Notes: a model not told the origin generated them from the sequence alone. Counted from the stretch's first letter, positions 48,104 through 60,350 are shown. The stretch: DNA of 64,000 nucleotides from Solanum dulcamara (GCF_947179165.1 NC_077245.1:21985740-22049739); one strand, 5' to 3'. Numbers and translations are program-made.

Positions 48104-48639
48104 TATTCATATAAATGCTCGTAAGTATGAAAACCATCTATTTACCAGAATAATATGTGAGAGTAAGCTTAAAAGTCAAATCCAAAAGAGCCTGTGCTAG
48201 GGTTGTAATTCATATCATGCTAGTTTTCATCCTTAAAAGTCATAAGGGTTTGAATAACCATAAAAATCATGCTAAATCAGTATAATAAGGTTTTTAGACT
48301 AAAGTGGAACAATGAAAACATGAATTAATGAGGAAAGATTTACTTCTAACAATTTTGTAAAAGTCTTAAAATCAAAATAGTTTAAGCACGAGAGTGAATG
48401 AATACTCTCATTGAAATCTTATATACCTGAGAGAACAGGACTTAGAAAGAAGAACTTATTTTGGTGCCTTGAAACCCTAGCTTTTGCCTTACTTACGGTG
48501 GTTTTTGAACTTTGATGTAGTTGAGAGCATGGAGACTAAGTTCTTGAAAGAGAAAGACCCTTATTAAAATGCCAAAATGCCATGGCTTAGGCTTAAAATA
48601 ATGAAAAAAGACAAAAAAAATCTTGACTTAAAAACTGTT

Positions 48640-49080
48640 CAACAGCTTCCATGGGCACCATTTATGGTTTGTAGTTTGGTTTACATACCATAAGTTCCAC
48701 GTGTAAAACTCGGGCTTAAAAAATAGAGTTTCTGGATATTGATCTATGAATTGACAAGATGAACCATAAATGGATTTACGATCCATAGAAGGGTTTGTGA
48801 AAACCAAGCTTAACAGTAAACTTTCTAAAGTTTATTCGACTATTTATAAAAAGTTCTACGACTTGTAAATAGGTCCATAGAAATCAAGCCTCATATCAAG
48901 TTGCGGTACACTAACCTATGAGCCAACAGGACACTCTGTAGAATGATTTACAAACCGTAAAGTGAGTTCGTAAACCTTATATTAGAATTTTCCCTATATT
49001 TAGAGTTTGATTTACAAACCCCATCTGCAGTCCGTATAAGCATCTATAGACCTTAAAAGGCGTCCATAAATTTCAAACTT
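48640..49080. repeat. AT-richer inverted-repeat cassette in the gypsy-3 3' LTR
   Basis: Many short dyads built on GGTTTACAAACC, ATGGTTTGTAG, TTTACGATCCATAGA. It occupies the first 80-520 bases of the LTR on the minus strand and is absent from the 5' LTR of the same element. Confidence 0.6.
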
Positions 49081-49157
49081 CAACAGACTTAGAATTTCAA
49101 AAGTTTACTCAGTTTCCCGTGACTTGATCTAGAATTAGAAATTTCTAAGGTGTTACA

Positions 49158-49180
49158 ATATCCTCCTTTGGGATCATTCG
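49158..49180 (-). other. gypsy-3 polypurine tract
   Basis: Minus strand reads CCCAAAGGAGGATAT directly before the LTR start TGTAACACC. Confidence 0.65.
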
Positions 49181-49329
49181 CCCTCGAATAAAGATTAAGA
49201 TATTTAAATCAAACCAAGCAAGGACTACTATCAAAATTACGCTTACATAGGAAAGGCACGAGGAAAGAATGTAGAAACTAAGTCAGTTAAACATAAAGCA
49301 TGGGGATTGAATTTGAAATAGTGCAAATG

Positions 49330-50490
49330 TTATTACCTTCGGCATCTTCATCTTGAGGAATGAACAACTCTGGGTATCTAATTTTCATATCTTCTTCGAA
49401 TTTCCACGTAGCCTCTTCGACGAACTGATTTCTCCATAAAACTTTCACTGGCTCTACTTCTTTGATTCTTATATTGCGAAGCTGTCAATCAAAAATCTGG
49501 ACTAGTACCTCTTCAAAATATAACCTATCCTTCACCCTAAATATATCTAATGAAACAATGAGCGATGGATTGCCAATACACCTCTTTAATTAACACGGAG
49601 ACTTGAAACACAGGGTGCATGGCTGCCAACTCCATAGGCAACTCTAACTCATAGGCTACTTTCCCAGACTTGCTCAGAATACAGTAAGGAACAACATAAG
49701 TTTTCCTTTATTACCAAAACACATTACTCCCTTCATGGGAGATACCTTCAAGAACACCTAATCATCTATCTCAAACTCAAAGTCTCTCCTTCTCACATTA
49801 GAATAAGATATCTTCCAGCTTTGAGCAATTTTCAATCGCTCTCTAATCAAAGCAATTTTCTTCATGGCTTGGTGGAATAAGTCTAGTCCTATAAAAGTAG
49901 CCTCACCTACATCGTACCAATCAATAAGAGACTTACACCTCCTCTCATACAGTGCTTCAAATGGAGCCATCTGAATATTGAAATAATAACTATTATTATA
50001 GGCGAACTCAATAAGAGACACGTGATCATCCTAATTAACTTTGAAGTCAATTGCGCTAGCCCTCATTATATCCTCTAGAGTCTGAATGGTACGCTTTGCC
50101 TGACCATCAATTTGCAAATGAAAAGTTGTATTGAAGTCCACATGAGTGCCTAAACCCTTCTATAAAGACTTCCAAAATGCAACATGAATTGATTACCTCT
50201 ATCAGATATGATGGAAAAATAAACCCCATGAAATTTGATTATCTCTTGAATATACATTCTGGCATAATCTTTAGTAGAATCTGAAATCTTAACAAGTAAG
50301 AAGGGAGTTGACTTAGTCATCCGATCTACAATTTCCCAAATAGAACCATACTACCAGCAAGTGCGAGGTAGACCTATGATAAAGTCCATATTAATCATTT
50401 CCCACTTCCACATAGAAATACTTATATTTTGAGCCTTACCATCTAGTCTTTGATACTTAACTTTCACTTACTGATAGTTATGACACTTTG
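49330..50490 (-). pseudogene. gypsy-3 integrase core and chromodomain
   Basis: Minus-strand order from 50490 down: integrase core relics, then the open piece 49758-50021 (SLIEFAYNNSYYFNIQMAPF, RRCKSLIDWYDVGEATFIG, RRDFEFEIDD). The tail at about 49355-49470 reads VKVLWRNQFVEEATWKFEED and IRYPELF, a chromodomain-like end. Many stops. The zinc finger of the same integrase lies on the other side of the solo LTR at 50491-52919. Confidence 0.75.
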
Positions 50491-52038
50491 TGTCATGCCC
50501 CGGGAGTGTACCCTAGGTATGACCGATACTCAAAAGCCATTTTTGGCCCCCAAGTAAACCACCTGGTTCAGTCACACATTCAATCAAACACATTCTCTCA
50601 GTGGAAGACTCAATTAATGAAATACTATTCATAAATTTGGGTCGAAGGACAAACAACTATCTAATCAACAACAGTTATGGGAGAACTACTCAAAAGAACA
50701 ACCCAACATTTCTACACTCCGGTCTATGAAGCCTCTATCAACAATCTAAGAGGTGCCAATGACAAGCCCATGACTACCAACAATCAAAATAAAGGAAACA
50801 ACACAAAACTATACAAGAAGCTCAACATCCTTCGGAAACTAGGAGGACTCACCAACTAACTGGGAGTGTGTGGATCTTCAACGGTGCGCCAATTGATGAT
50901 CTCTAGTACCTGTCTCTGCATTATGAAACGATGCAGGACAATTGGCGTCAGTACATGGAATGTACGAGTATGTAAAATGGCCAAAAGAAACAACATCAGA
51001 AGGAATCAAATCAACTCGAGAATCTCAACTCAGAAAGAAATAAAACTCAACAAACATCCTAAGTATAAGCAAGAATATAGTTTAGACAGGAAAAAATCAT
51101 ATACAAATCAACTCAATCCGACTCAGAGTACTACTAGGACCTATGTGGGAGTTTCTCTTATCCGACAACCATTACTTATGAGCCAGTGAAAGTACAACAA
51201 ACTGACGTTATTTCCGCATCCGTTCATACTTTGTCAGGGTATGAACGAATCAACCAATCATGGATCCAATCCAACCAAGTCCTATAATATCAGGACAATA
51301 ATTTTGGGGAAGCATCCGTCTTTAACAGTTCAATCCCCTCCTACGTTTGGAGATGTAGTTATTGGGTTCGAGTATGGACTATACTCTTGCCCAATTCGGT
51401 GCTCGATACTCCTCCCAAGACTCAATGCTCATAAAAATCCATCCAATCAACTCAATCAAATCATATTGACAAGTCTCATTTCAACCTTGTCAACTCATCA
51501 ACTCTATCACAATTACACATCTGATAATCATATCTTTCAAGAGTAATTTAAATGCACATTTATAGCAATATATAGACATAACCAATCATTTCCTCTATAC
51601 AACTGATTAATCTTTGAGACTCATCACAACTTCAAGGCTTTAAATCGACACTTCAAAATAAGCAACATTTTAAAGAAAAATAACATCCTTTATCATAATC
51701 TACATTGTTAAGAAGATCAATAAAACATATTTAACAACTCATATTCATCAACTCATACTCACATAAAGGCTCTTCTTAGAAGTTTCTTGACTCAACCTCA
51801 TCAACATAGCAAGAATCAATTTAATATATGACAAGACTCATTTGAACATAACCCTAGCAAGAAACTCCATTCCTATGGACATTTATTCTCAAAGAAGGTA
51901 TAGGGAACATGGGTGGACTCAACTCATGCTTTAGATAAACTTACATACCTTAGTAAAGATTTGAAGAAAATTCAATGTTGGGTCTTCAATGGGAAGCTTG
52001 AATATTGCATCTCTTGGAATAATTCCCTATTGGAAATG

Positions 52039-52081
52039 GAGAAGGAGAAGAAGAAGAAGAAAAAGAGAGAGAGAGAGAGAG
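52039..52081. repeat. GAA/GA microsatellite
   Basis: GAAGAAGAAG run followed by about nine GA dinucleotides. Confidence 0.8.
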
Positions 52082-52224
52082 ACTTCTAGGGCTTTTAGAG
52101 AGAGACAGGGGCTGAAAAATATGTTCCCAAAATGTTCAAGGATGATACATATATAATTTGGGATAATTCCTAAATTGCCCCTTCTCAAAAGTTCTGAAAA
52201 ATAGGCTAAAACGCTCCTGGAGTG

Positions 52225-52505
52225 ATAGTGGCGCATCGCGCCATTGCAGCGCCAGGTCGATTAGGCCTAAAACCTGTACATCTTTTAGTGGAGCGCTGCG
52301 CCAAAGACCAAACTACTGAGGCATGTTCTTGGTGCGATAGTGGCGCATCGCGCCCTTACGACGCCAAGGCTATATTTTCTGAGTTTTGGAAAATAGGCTT
52401 GAAAACCCTGCACACCTCGTAGTGGCGCACCGCACCAGGGACCAAACTACTGAGGCATGTTCCTGGAGCGATAGTGGTGCATCGCGCCACTGCGGCGCCA
52501 AGCCT
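52225..52505. repeat. TGGCGC/GCGCCA inverted-repeat cassette
   Basis: Four spaced blocks of TAGTGGCGCATCGCGCC type, separated by a repeated spacer (AAACTACTGAGGCATGTTC) at about 85-135-base intervals, 410-700 bases from the LTR start on the minus strand. Confidence 0.7.
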
Positions 52506-52924
52506 AGATTCCCAGCAGTTGCAGCCCAGGCCTAAAATTTCTGTCATGCTAGTTCGTCTTAGGATCATCATATCTTTTGACTCCGAACTCCAAAAATTTA
52601 CATTCTTAGTGGCGTTGGAAAGAAGACTCGACGACCTTAAATTTAATAGGTCGTGGGTCACCCAGATTGTCGTCTTTCAAAAGATAGGGTCGTTAGAAGT
52701 CGACCCCTTAACGAACTCATCCAAAAACTTAGCCACGACGAACCTTTTGGAGTTAGCTTGGTCCTAGGGATCCTTTGTGATCCCACATCGCCTCCAACAC
52801 TCTTCAATTACTCAGGGTCTCATCTTAACTCAAGCATATACTTCACAATAAATGAGCTCGACCTTACACGTATACAAAAAAGGTATGAATCTTAGGGAAA
52901 TATTTTGGGGGGCGTTACACTTTG

Positions 52925-54540
52925 CTACAAAATCAGCAATGTTTTTTTTCATGTCATTCCACCAAAATACATTTTTCAAGTTGCACACATCTTGGTGGAA
53001 ATAGGATGAATGGAGTATTTAGAGCTATGAGCCTGTGTTAAATTCTGGTCTTTCAACTTATCTACACCAGGAATACACAACCAATCTTGATACAAAAGAA
53101 TTCTTGTTTCCATAATTGAGAAAATCTAAACCTTCTGGAGTAATATGAGATCACTATCTTATTTCTCCTTTACCTCAATTACTAATGAAGAGAACCATTC
53201 TGAAATATCATACCGCCTCATCGAAGTCTGTGAGACAAACTCCTAACCATGCAAGTCGATGAACCTCCTTCACAAGTTCTTTCTTACCCTTTTCTACATG
53301 CGTAACACTCCCCATAGACAACCTCTTAAAAATATCTCCAATAATATTTGCTTTACCTAGGTGGTAGAGCACACTTTTGTCATAATCTTTGAAGAGCTCA
53401 AGTCACCTTCTATATCGAAGATTCAACTTCTTCTGGCAGAAGACATAATGCAAAATCTTATAATTTGTGAAAGCATCGACATGTAATCCATTGAGGTAAT
53501 GATGCCAAATTTTCAAAGCAAGCACCATAATAGCTAACTCCAGGTCATGAGTGAGATAGTTGTTCTTATTAACCTTAAGTTATCTACAAGAATAAGCTAT
53601 GACCTTATCGTTCTGCATCAAAACAAAGCCAAGACAAACTCTAAAGGTATCGCAATAAACCACAATATTGTCTGTATCCTTTGGCAAAGTAAAAATTGGA
53701 GAAGAAATCAGTCAAGACTTTAGGTCATGAAAGCTTTTCTCACAACTCTCCAACCATTAAAATTTGACCTTTTTCTACATTAGTCCAGTCAATGGGGAAA
53801 AGTAGATGAGAACCCCTCAACAAACCTTTTATAATAATCGGGTCAACCTAGAAAGCTCCTAATGTCAGTCGGAGTGATGGGATAAGGCCAGCTTTTTACT
53901 GCATCAATCTTCTGATCATCAACTTGAACGCCCTCACTGGAAACAACATCGCCTAGAAATCCAACTGACCATAACCAAAATTCACACATATAAAATTTAG
54001 GCAACAACTATCTATCCCCAAGAGTCTAAAGAATAATCATGAGGTTACTAGAATGTTCCTCTTCACTATCAGGATATCATCAATTAATACAATAACGAAT
54101 ATATTGAGGTATTTCTTGAATACCCTATTCATGAGGTCCATAAAAGCTATCATAGCATTGGTTATCCAAAATGACATAACAAGAATCTCATAGTGACCAC
54201 ATCGAGTTTGAAAAGCAGTCTTCGAAATATCACACTCTCTAACCTTCAACTTATGATACTTGGATTTGAGGTCTATTTTAGAGAAATAAGTGGCTCTCTG
54301 AAGGGTGGTCAAATAATTCATCAATTCTGGGAAGGGGATAATTATTCTTAATGTAGTTGATACACATTAGGAGAAATCCATATTTCTTACACACAAAAAA
54401 GACTGGAGCACCCTATGGGGAAACACTAGGTCTAATAAATCCCCTCTCTAGAAGGTCTTTCAATTGTTCCTTTAGCTCTTTTAAGTCTAGTGGGCCATTC
54501 AATACAATGGAATAAAGATAGGTTATGTATCAGGAAGAGT
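52925..54540 (-). pseudogene. gypsy-3 RT, RNase H and integrase zinc finger
   Basis: On the minus strand the open piece 54037-54324 shows RT motifs: [52 protein letters not shown] (catalytic box LIDD in place of F/YIDD). RNase H relics follow at about 53900-53380. At about 53000-52930 comes sequence matching the start of the integrase zinc region (WWN-D-M/K-K-x-I-A-D-F-V-A-K type). All frames broken. Confidence 0.72.
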
Positions 54541-56400
54541 ATTTATTCCAAATTCTATCTCTTTATTGGAAGGAACTCTAGAAGGATTGTTGGGAAAGAC
54601 TTCTGAAAACTCACACACTTAGGAACAGATAGAAGAGATGGGGTCTCGAGATTTGAATACTTGACCCAAACTATATGGTAGAGATATACCTTAGACATCA
54701 TCTTCCTGGCTTTAAAATATGAAATAAATGTAAGGTAAGGTAGAACTACCCTTCCACTCTAAGACTAGCTTATTAAGAAATTGAAACTTTATAACTCTGG
54801 TTCTGTAGTCAACTAAGGCATAGATTAAATGTAACCAGTCCACGCCTAGAATAACATCAAAGTCTACCATATCTAACTCTACTAGGTTAGTTATAGATTC
54901 TTCATGAAGGATTGAGATAGTGCAATTCCTATATTCATTCAGCTAAGACTAATTCTTCGACGGGAGTAGAAATAGAAAAGGTTTCTAAGAGTTATTTTGG
55001 ACTGAAACCAAAATTAACAGCAACATACGGAGCCATAAAATACAAGGTACCATCAGGGTCTAACAAAATAAAAACTTCAATAGAGAAGACTTTTAACATA
55101 CCGGCAACAATATTGCAAGAGAATACTTTCACCTCATATTGATAGGAACACAGAGCATAAAAATGGTTTTGGCTACCATTTGCACCAAAAGTGGTGCATT
55201 TCTGAAAGCCCGGACCTATTGAAGCTAATGATGTAGTAGACTTAGCTCTGCTATATCTATTGCCCTTCCTTATTGAGGGGCAATCTTTGAGTCTGTGACT
55301 TGGTTGGATGCACCTATAACACCCATTCATACCATAGATACATTCATCGAAATGATTTTTTCCACACTTTTACAACCAAGATAAGTTATTTACCCCTTTG
55401 ACAATATTATCCTGAGACTGAGAGTCATACTCTCTTCCTTTATGATCATTCCTAGATCTGAGTGTGGGTGCACTGGTTGAAGATCGAGTCGGTCCAGATG
55501 ACCTTTGCTGATAGGATGATTGATTTCTATTTCTGATTCTCTGCAGGACAAACTCATAGTTTGATGTCCTGACTCTCTCATTTCAAAACTCATCCCTATC
55601 CTTCAACTTCTCCTACTCAAACTATGGCACATGGATCACTAGTCTAACTATATCCATATCTCTAATCAACATAGTCGTGTTTAGGCAGGAGATTCCTGCC
55701 ACAAATAGACTCATCCTGCTCCTCATATTATCTACCATCTCTGGAGCATAGTGAGACAGTTGTGTGAACTTGAGACTATACTTCTTCAGCTCATAGAATC
55801 TTATTTCAGGTTAAGGAACTCCCTTACCTTTGCCCACCTATCTCTTGAGGAAAGAAATACCCCATGAAGGTATCTTTGAACAAAACCCAACTTAGGAGTG
55901 GTGTATTTTCTCCCCTAGTAATCATTCACTAGTCGTACCATATCCTTGCAACACCCTTAAGCTGATATGAAGCTAGCTCAACACACTCTGCATCACCAAC
56001 ATGTATTACTTGAAATACCTTCTGAATCTTATCCATAAATTTTTCTGGATCCTTATTGAGTGTTGACCCTATGAACTCAGGTGGGTTCATCCTTAGAAAT
56101 TCATAAATCCTTGATGTGTTTGGAATATCCTAATGGCCTGCAGGTCCTACTCCCTGACGGTCAATAAGTTATCATAGCCTGAGCCAATATCTGAATGGCA
56201 TTGCAAAACTCTGCTCTAGCAACTTTAGCCTGAGGTAGTTGTATAGTTAGTGCATTGGAACCTCGTGGTTTGGCGGCAATCTACAACTCTTGAGGGTTTT
56301 CATTCCGTCTAGCGGGACATCCTCTATTTATAGTTTGCATCCGATGACTACATTCTTTTCTTGGAGGCATGATCTTAAATATGCATAAGTATGAATTATA
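54541..56400 (-). pseudogene. gypsy-3 gag and protease
   Basis: The piece 54992-55330 begins MNGCYRCIQPSHRLKDCPSI, an intact-looking CCHC zinc knuckle (C-x2-C-x4-H-x4-C). It ends with the protease start LLDPDGTLYFMAPYVAVNFG, where the usual DPGAT is DPDGT. Upstream (55390-56340) are shifted gag relics including the retrotrans_gag core near 55700-56100. Gag packages RNA; the protease would mature it. Not functional. Confidence 0.65.
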
Positions 56401-56565
56401 GGAGCTAAATAAAGTTAAACTCTATTGCAAGAACAAGAATAAGAAATAAGGGGATTATTTCCGTAACGTCTTGTAGCCGCCACCTTATAAGTGTGGCACA
56501 CTTCGAATCCATAAAAAAACTCTACTATATGCGTCTTTTCAGACGTCCTATGATACCTGAACCTA

Positions 56566-56578
56566 GTGTCTAATACCA
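56566..56578 (-). other. gypsy-3 primer binding site
   Basis: Minus strand TGGTATTAGACAC four bases from the LTR end; a decayed form of the tRNA-Met type TGGTATCAGAGC. Confidence 0.6.
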
Positions 56579-56582
56579 AGTT

Positions 56583-58064
56583 TGTCATAATCCGAGTATA
56601 CACCCTAGCCAAGATACGATATCTAGAACCATAAGTGACCCAAGCTAACTCTTGGCATAACATATCTAAGCAATACTCATGAAAATTAAAGCAAAACCTA
56701 AAACACATGTGTAACATAAGACTAAATAATGAAAATCAAGAGATCTATGAGACTATATTATAAATGTCTAAATAAAGTCTCTACTAATTAGAATGAAGAC
56801 TCACCAAATGTTGACTGGAAGTGTTGAAACCTGACTAGCCACAAGTCTGAGAACAGGTACCGAAATATACACCATAAAATGATGTAGCACAGAGAAAATA
56901 TATGCGGTTAGGATGTGGAATGTACTGAGTAAGTAAGAGACACTAGCATAATCATATGACATAGCATATACAAGGACAGTGAAATAAGATTTCCAAGATC
57001 ATTACATAGTGAAAGAACTAAAATGAAAATAGTTGGAGTTCATGAATAAGTATCATTTAAAATTTTCTTTCAGAAACATATATAGGGTTGAGTCTAATTC
57101 AATAGTATTGTGTAATCATATACATAAAATAGCATACTTAAATGATCATATAAAGTTAAGAGAATATCGTAAGAAGGTCCATAAAGTGTAGAGTTTCTTA
57201 TAACTAACATATATTATATAAGCTCATGATGTCCAACTTATAATCCCACTTGGAAGGGATGCCCTATACCTTGCCAGAGTATAGGACCTATCTATCTATG
57301 TGGATCCACTAATCTGAGTCTCTCAGGGCCAAATGGTCAGCCAACAAAGCGGTAAAACATTATCTTACAGTGACACGTAGTTATGAGATTTAGATTTTCT
57401 AAACCCATATCCTCTCGGTGCTAAATAGTTCTTCCAAAATAATATGTATTCATATAAATGCTCATAAGTATAAAAACCATCTATTTATCTAAATTATATA
57501 TGAGACAATGCTCAAAAGTCATATTCAAAATAGCCTGTGTTGGGGTTGTAATTTATATCATGCTAGTTTTCATCTTTAAAAGTCATAAGGGTTTGAATAA
57601 CCATAAAAATCATGCTAAATCGGTACAATAAGGTTTTAAAACTAAAGTGGAACAATGAAAACACGAATTAATGAGGAAAGATCATAAATTTCATAAGAGC
57701 CCTAACTTTGCTTCTAATAATCTTGTAAAAGTCTTGAAATTAAAATAATTTAGGCGCTAGAGTGAAGGGATACTCACATTGAAATCTTACATACCTGAGA
57801 GAATGAGACTTAGAAAGAAGAACTTGCTTTGGTGCCTTGGAACCCTAGCTTTTGCCTTGCTTATAATGGTTTCTGAACTTTGAGGAAGTTAAGAGCGTAG
57901 AGACTAAGTTTTTATTTTTAAGAGAAAGACCCTTTTTAGAATGCTAAAACGTCATGGCTTAGGCTTCAGAATAATGGAAAAATACAAAAGAAACCCTGAC
58001 TTAAAAATTGTTTCCTTAGTTTCATGTGACTTGATCTAGACTTTGGAATTTCTAAGGCGTTACA
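56583..58064 (-). repeat. gypsy-3 5' LTR
   Basis: 1482 bases, TGTCATAATCCGAG to GGCGTTACA (+ strand). It is the uninterrupted partner of 44011-49157 and provides the empty sites for two of the nested insertions. It lacks the inverted-repeat cassette of its partner. Confidence 0.82.
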
Positions 58065-58069
58065 TTGAC
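58065..58069. repeat. gypsy-3 target-site duplication, right
   Basis: TTGAC, identical to 44006-44010. Confidence 0.85.
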
Positions 58070-59400
58070 ATTTCATCCATTTCATGCAAGGCACTTTCTG
58101 GTGACTCTATCTAGTCTTCCCCAATGTAGGACTGGCTTGGCCTATGATAAATTCGTGGTTCTGAAGATGATGGGTAAGGTTCAGAATTGACTCCTAGAAG
58201 GTCTTCGGTTGAAGTCCAGCTAACTTCGATTTCAGGCCGCGGAAGATGTCAATAGGTTTATTTAATCATCCTCTACACATATTTTTGATGTATATCAGTT
58301 GTGAACATTTTTCCATGCTATTATCGAGAACTTCGACAAACTTTTCTTCAATTTCTATGAGGCGTCTGAACTTGATGAATTGAGACAAATCGTGAAAGCC
58401 TCTTCTTCTTTACTCATTAGGTACTGACGACAATATCATCCTTTTCCTTTGGAACCGTGCCACATACTCTCTCATCAGTTCCGTGTTGTCCTACTTCATT
58501 TAGAAAATGTTTAATTTTTAGGTTTACACTTTACGAGCTCCGGCATCGGCTTTAATGATGTGTTTACAAGCATCACAAAAAATAAACAAAATGTTCAGAA
58601 AAATTAGAGTGCTCTGTCAGTCAAGGCTCCTTTCATGAGAATTTTCCAAATTATTTTAGTAAGACCGACTTGATCTCATTTTGTGCTAAATCATTTACTT
58701 TGACAGCGGAGGTATACGCCAGTATATTCTTCTATTGATCTGCGGTCCCGTTATATTTAGAATATTTGGTATTGTGAACCTTTTTGGGATTAACATTGGC
58801 GTGGTAGACAATTTATATGACAACTAAGTAGTATATTTCTTTAAATCTCTCCCTTTAAGGATCAGAGGTTTTCCTAGGATTTGGTCCATTCATGAGTGAA
58901 TTTCTTTATCACAGTTTAATTTATAAACTCGTCCCAGAAAGGATTTATTCGACTGTTTCCGCTTCTAGGTCCCCGAGGGGTTTTGAGTGTTATCCAGGGT
59001 TCTATTGGTCGGAACAGAAGTGGTATGTGGTACTGAAATTATCAAAATTAGCATTATTGGAGCTGGGTCATCATCTTTCAATGACGTGATAGGTGTGACA
59101 TTATCTCCTTTTGTTGTGACATGGGGATTTTTACTAATTCCACCATAGTCGATCCATTATCCCAAGTGTGATCATCAATATCTCTTTCATCCTCGGCCAA
59201 AGTAGTGGGTCAGTTCTTTGAAACTTATTATTCATGCCCGTGCTTAAGAGTTGGGGTCACGTCTCCATCTCATTTCTAGGTTTGGTTACCGATATGCTGA
59301 TTTACACTAAAATTGGGCGACACGTCCATTTCCTTGTCCAACATTACTTTAGTTACCAACGGGTAGCACATTTCTCTTATTAGGAGCCATGGTTGATGCT
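58070..59400 (-). pseudogene. gag region of a further minus-strand LTR element
   Basis: From a likely start ATGGCTCCTAATAAGAG near 59391 (minus strand) downwards, relics of a gag are seen. Around 58430-58475 the frame gives MREYVARFQRKRM, a common plant gypsy gag motif, followed by a degenerate helix-rich stretch. No pol is seen before the sequence is cut by gypsy-3 at 58065. The element may continue at 44005 downwards, which would make it a gag-only derivative. Confidence 0.5.
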
Positions 59401-59475
59401 TTTTCCTGCAAAAGAGAGAAAAAAAAAGCAAGTTAGTAGTGAATCAATTGATCAAAACAACACCACAATTGTCAT

Positions 59476-59498
59476 GTCCCAGTAATGGGCACCAAACT
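59476..59498 (-). other. primer binding site of that element
   Basis: Minus strand TTTGGTGCCCATTACTGGGA next to the LTR end, resembling the TGGCGCCGTTGCCGGGGA type primer sites of plant Athila/Tat-like elements. Confidence 0.55.
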
Positions 59499-60350
59499 GT
59501 TTTTCTTACTAAGTAATGAACAAGATAGAAGAAACGATGAATATGGAACTAAACCACAATTGTAAAGTAAAAGAATAAAATTGGCCTAAGGTTTGGTGCT
59601 GATGACCGATAGCGTCATCAAACAGAGTTTGGTCTTATTAATATCACTTAGATCAACAAAGTGTAGAACATAAGAACTTAAGAATACAAGAGAGTAGTAT
59701 ATTGCTTTGTGAGTAAATGACAATTTGATGACTTACAAAAAATAAATGAAGACTATTTAGAGCTAAATCACAGGGAGCAGCATTCGAGAATCTCTTTGCA
59801 CGTTACTTCAGTTAAGTAATGATTGGCAAGATCCCGAACCCTCTCGCAATGGCTGGTCCCTTGAGCTTATCTCGACTTTATTTTTTTCTGGTCACAGCCC
59901 AGTGTCCTATCTCATACTTTTGGAGCTAGGTGGCCTTTGCTGATAAGACTTCTGACTGTCTTGACTTTGGATTTCTCATGGATAGGAATACCCTTAATGG
60001 TACGATAGCATTTGGTGTTATCTTTGTTGAGTCACTTTTGACTCTAGTTTCTTGATTCTGTCAAGTTTTAAAAAACTGACTTTTACCACCTACACCTTTG
60101 CTGCTATTTTAAATTGACCAACTAGCGACATTGTTTAATTTTCTTGAGAAAAGGTGTTAAAAAAATGTTTTGGCCAAAAGATATATTTGACAAAAGCTTA
60201 AGCCAAATCCAAATGATGACGACGTGACAGGCGCTTGCCATTTTTTGTCAGCTTTACGTACGATGACTCTGGAAATACAATTTTCGTTAATTTCTTCAAT
60301 AATGCTACTTATTACTCTTTTAATTTTATATTTGTCTATTATCGATAACA
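59499..60350 (-). repeat. probable 5' LTR of that element
   Basis: TGTTTTTCTTAC at the primer-site edge and ATTATCGATAACA at the far edge give TG...CA ends of an LTR of about 850 bases. No second copy was found in the window, so the outer boundary is tentative. Confidence 0.4.

Larger units (their letters stand above)
44011..49157 (-). repeat. gypsy-3 3' LTR with two insertions
   Basis: Homologous to the 5' LTR at 56583-58064, but 5.1 kb long because of a nested solo LTR (2.2 kb) and a Helitron-like element (0.9 kb). The remaining 2.0 kb is still longer than the 1.5 kb partner. The partner lacks about 90 bases after 44226 and the inverted-repeat cassette 48630-49110. Confidence 0.8.
50491..52919 (-). 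repeat. solo LTR in the gypsy-3 integrase, TSD CTTTG
   Basis: Starts TGTCATGCCCCGGG and ends GGGGGGCGTTACA (+ strand); perfect 5-bp duplication CTTTG at 50486-50490 and 52920-52924. 2429 bases. It interrupts the integrase zinc-finger codons: removing it joins GCAAAG to TGTCATAAC in frame with a C-H/P-N-x-Q type motif. It carries a dyad cassette TGGCGCATCGCGCCA (52225-52505) and a GA/GAA-rich microsatellite (52039-52081). Confidence 0.9.
44011..58064 (-). mobile_element. gypsy-3: complete Ty3/gypsy chromovirus with nested insertions
   Basis: Fourteen kilobases bounded by TGTCACGATCC (44011) and GGCGTTACA (58064) with a perfect TTGAC duplication. On the minus strand the order is 5' LTR (56583-58064), primer site, gag with zinc knuckle, protease, RT, RNase H, integrase, chromodomain, polypurine tract and 3' LTR (44011-49157). 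Three younger insertions lie inside it: solo LTRs at 44480-46704 and 50491-52919 and a Helitron-like element at 47201-48103. Coding frames are heavily broken. Confidence 0.88.
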
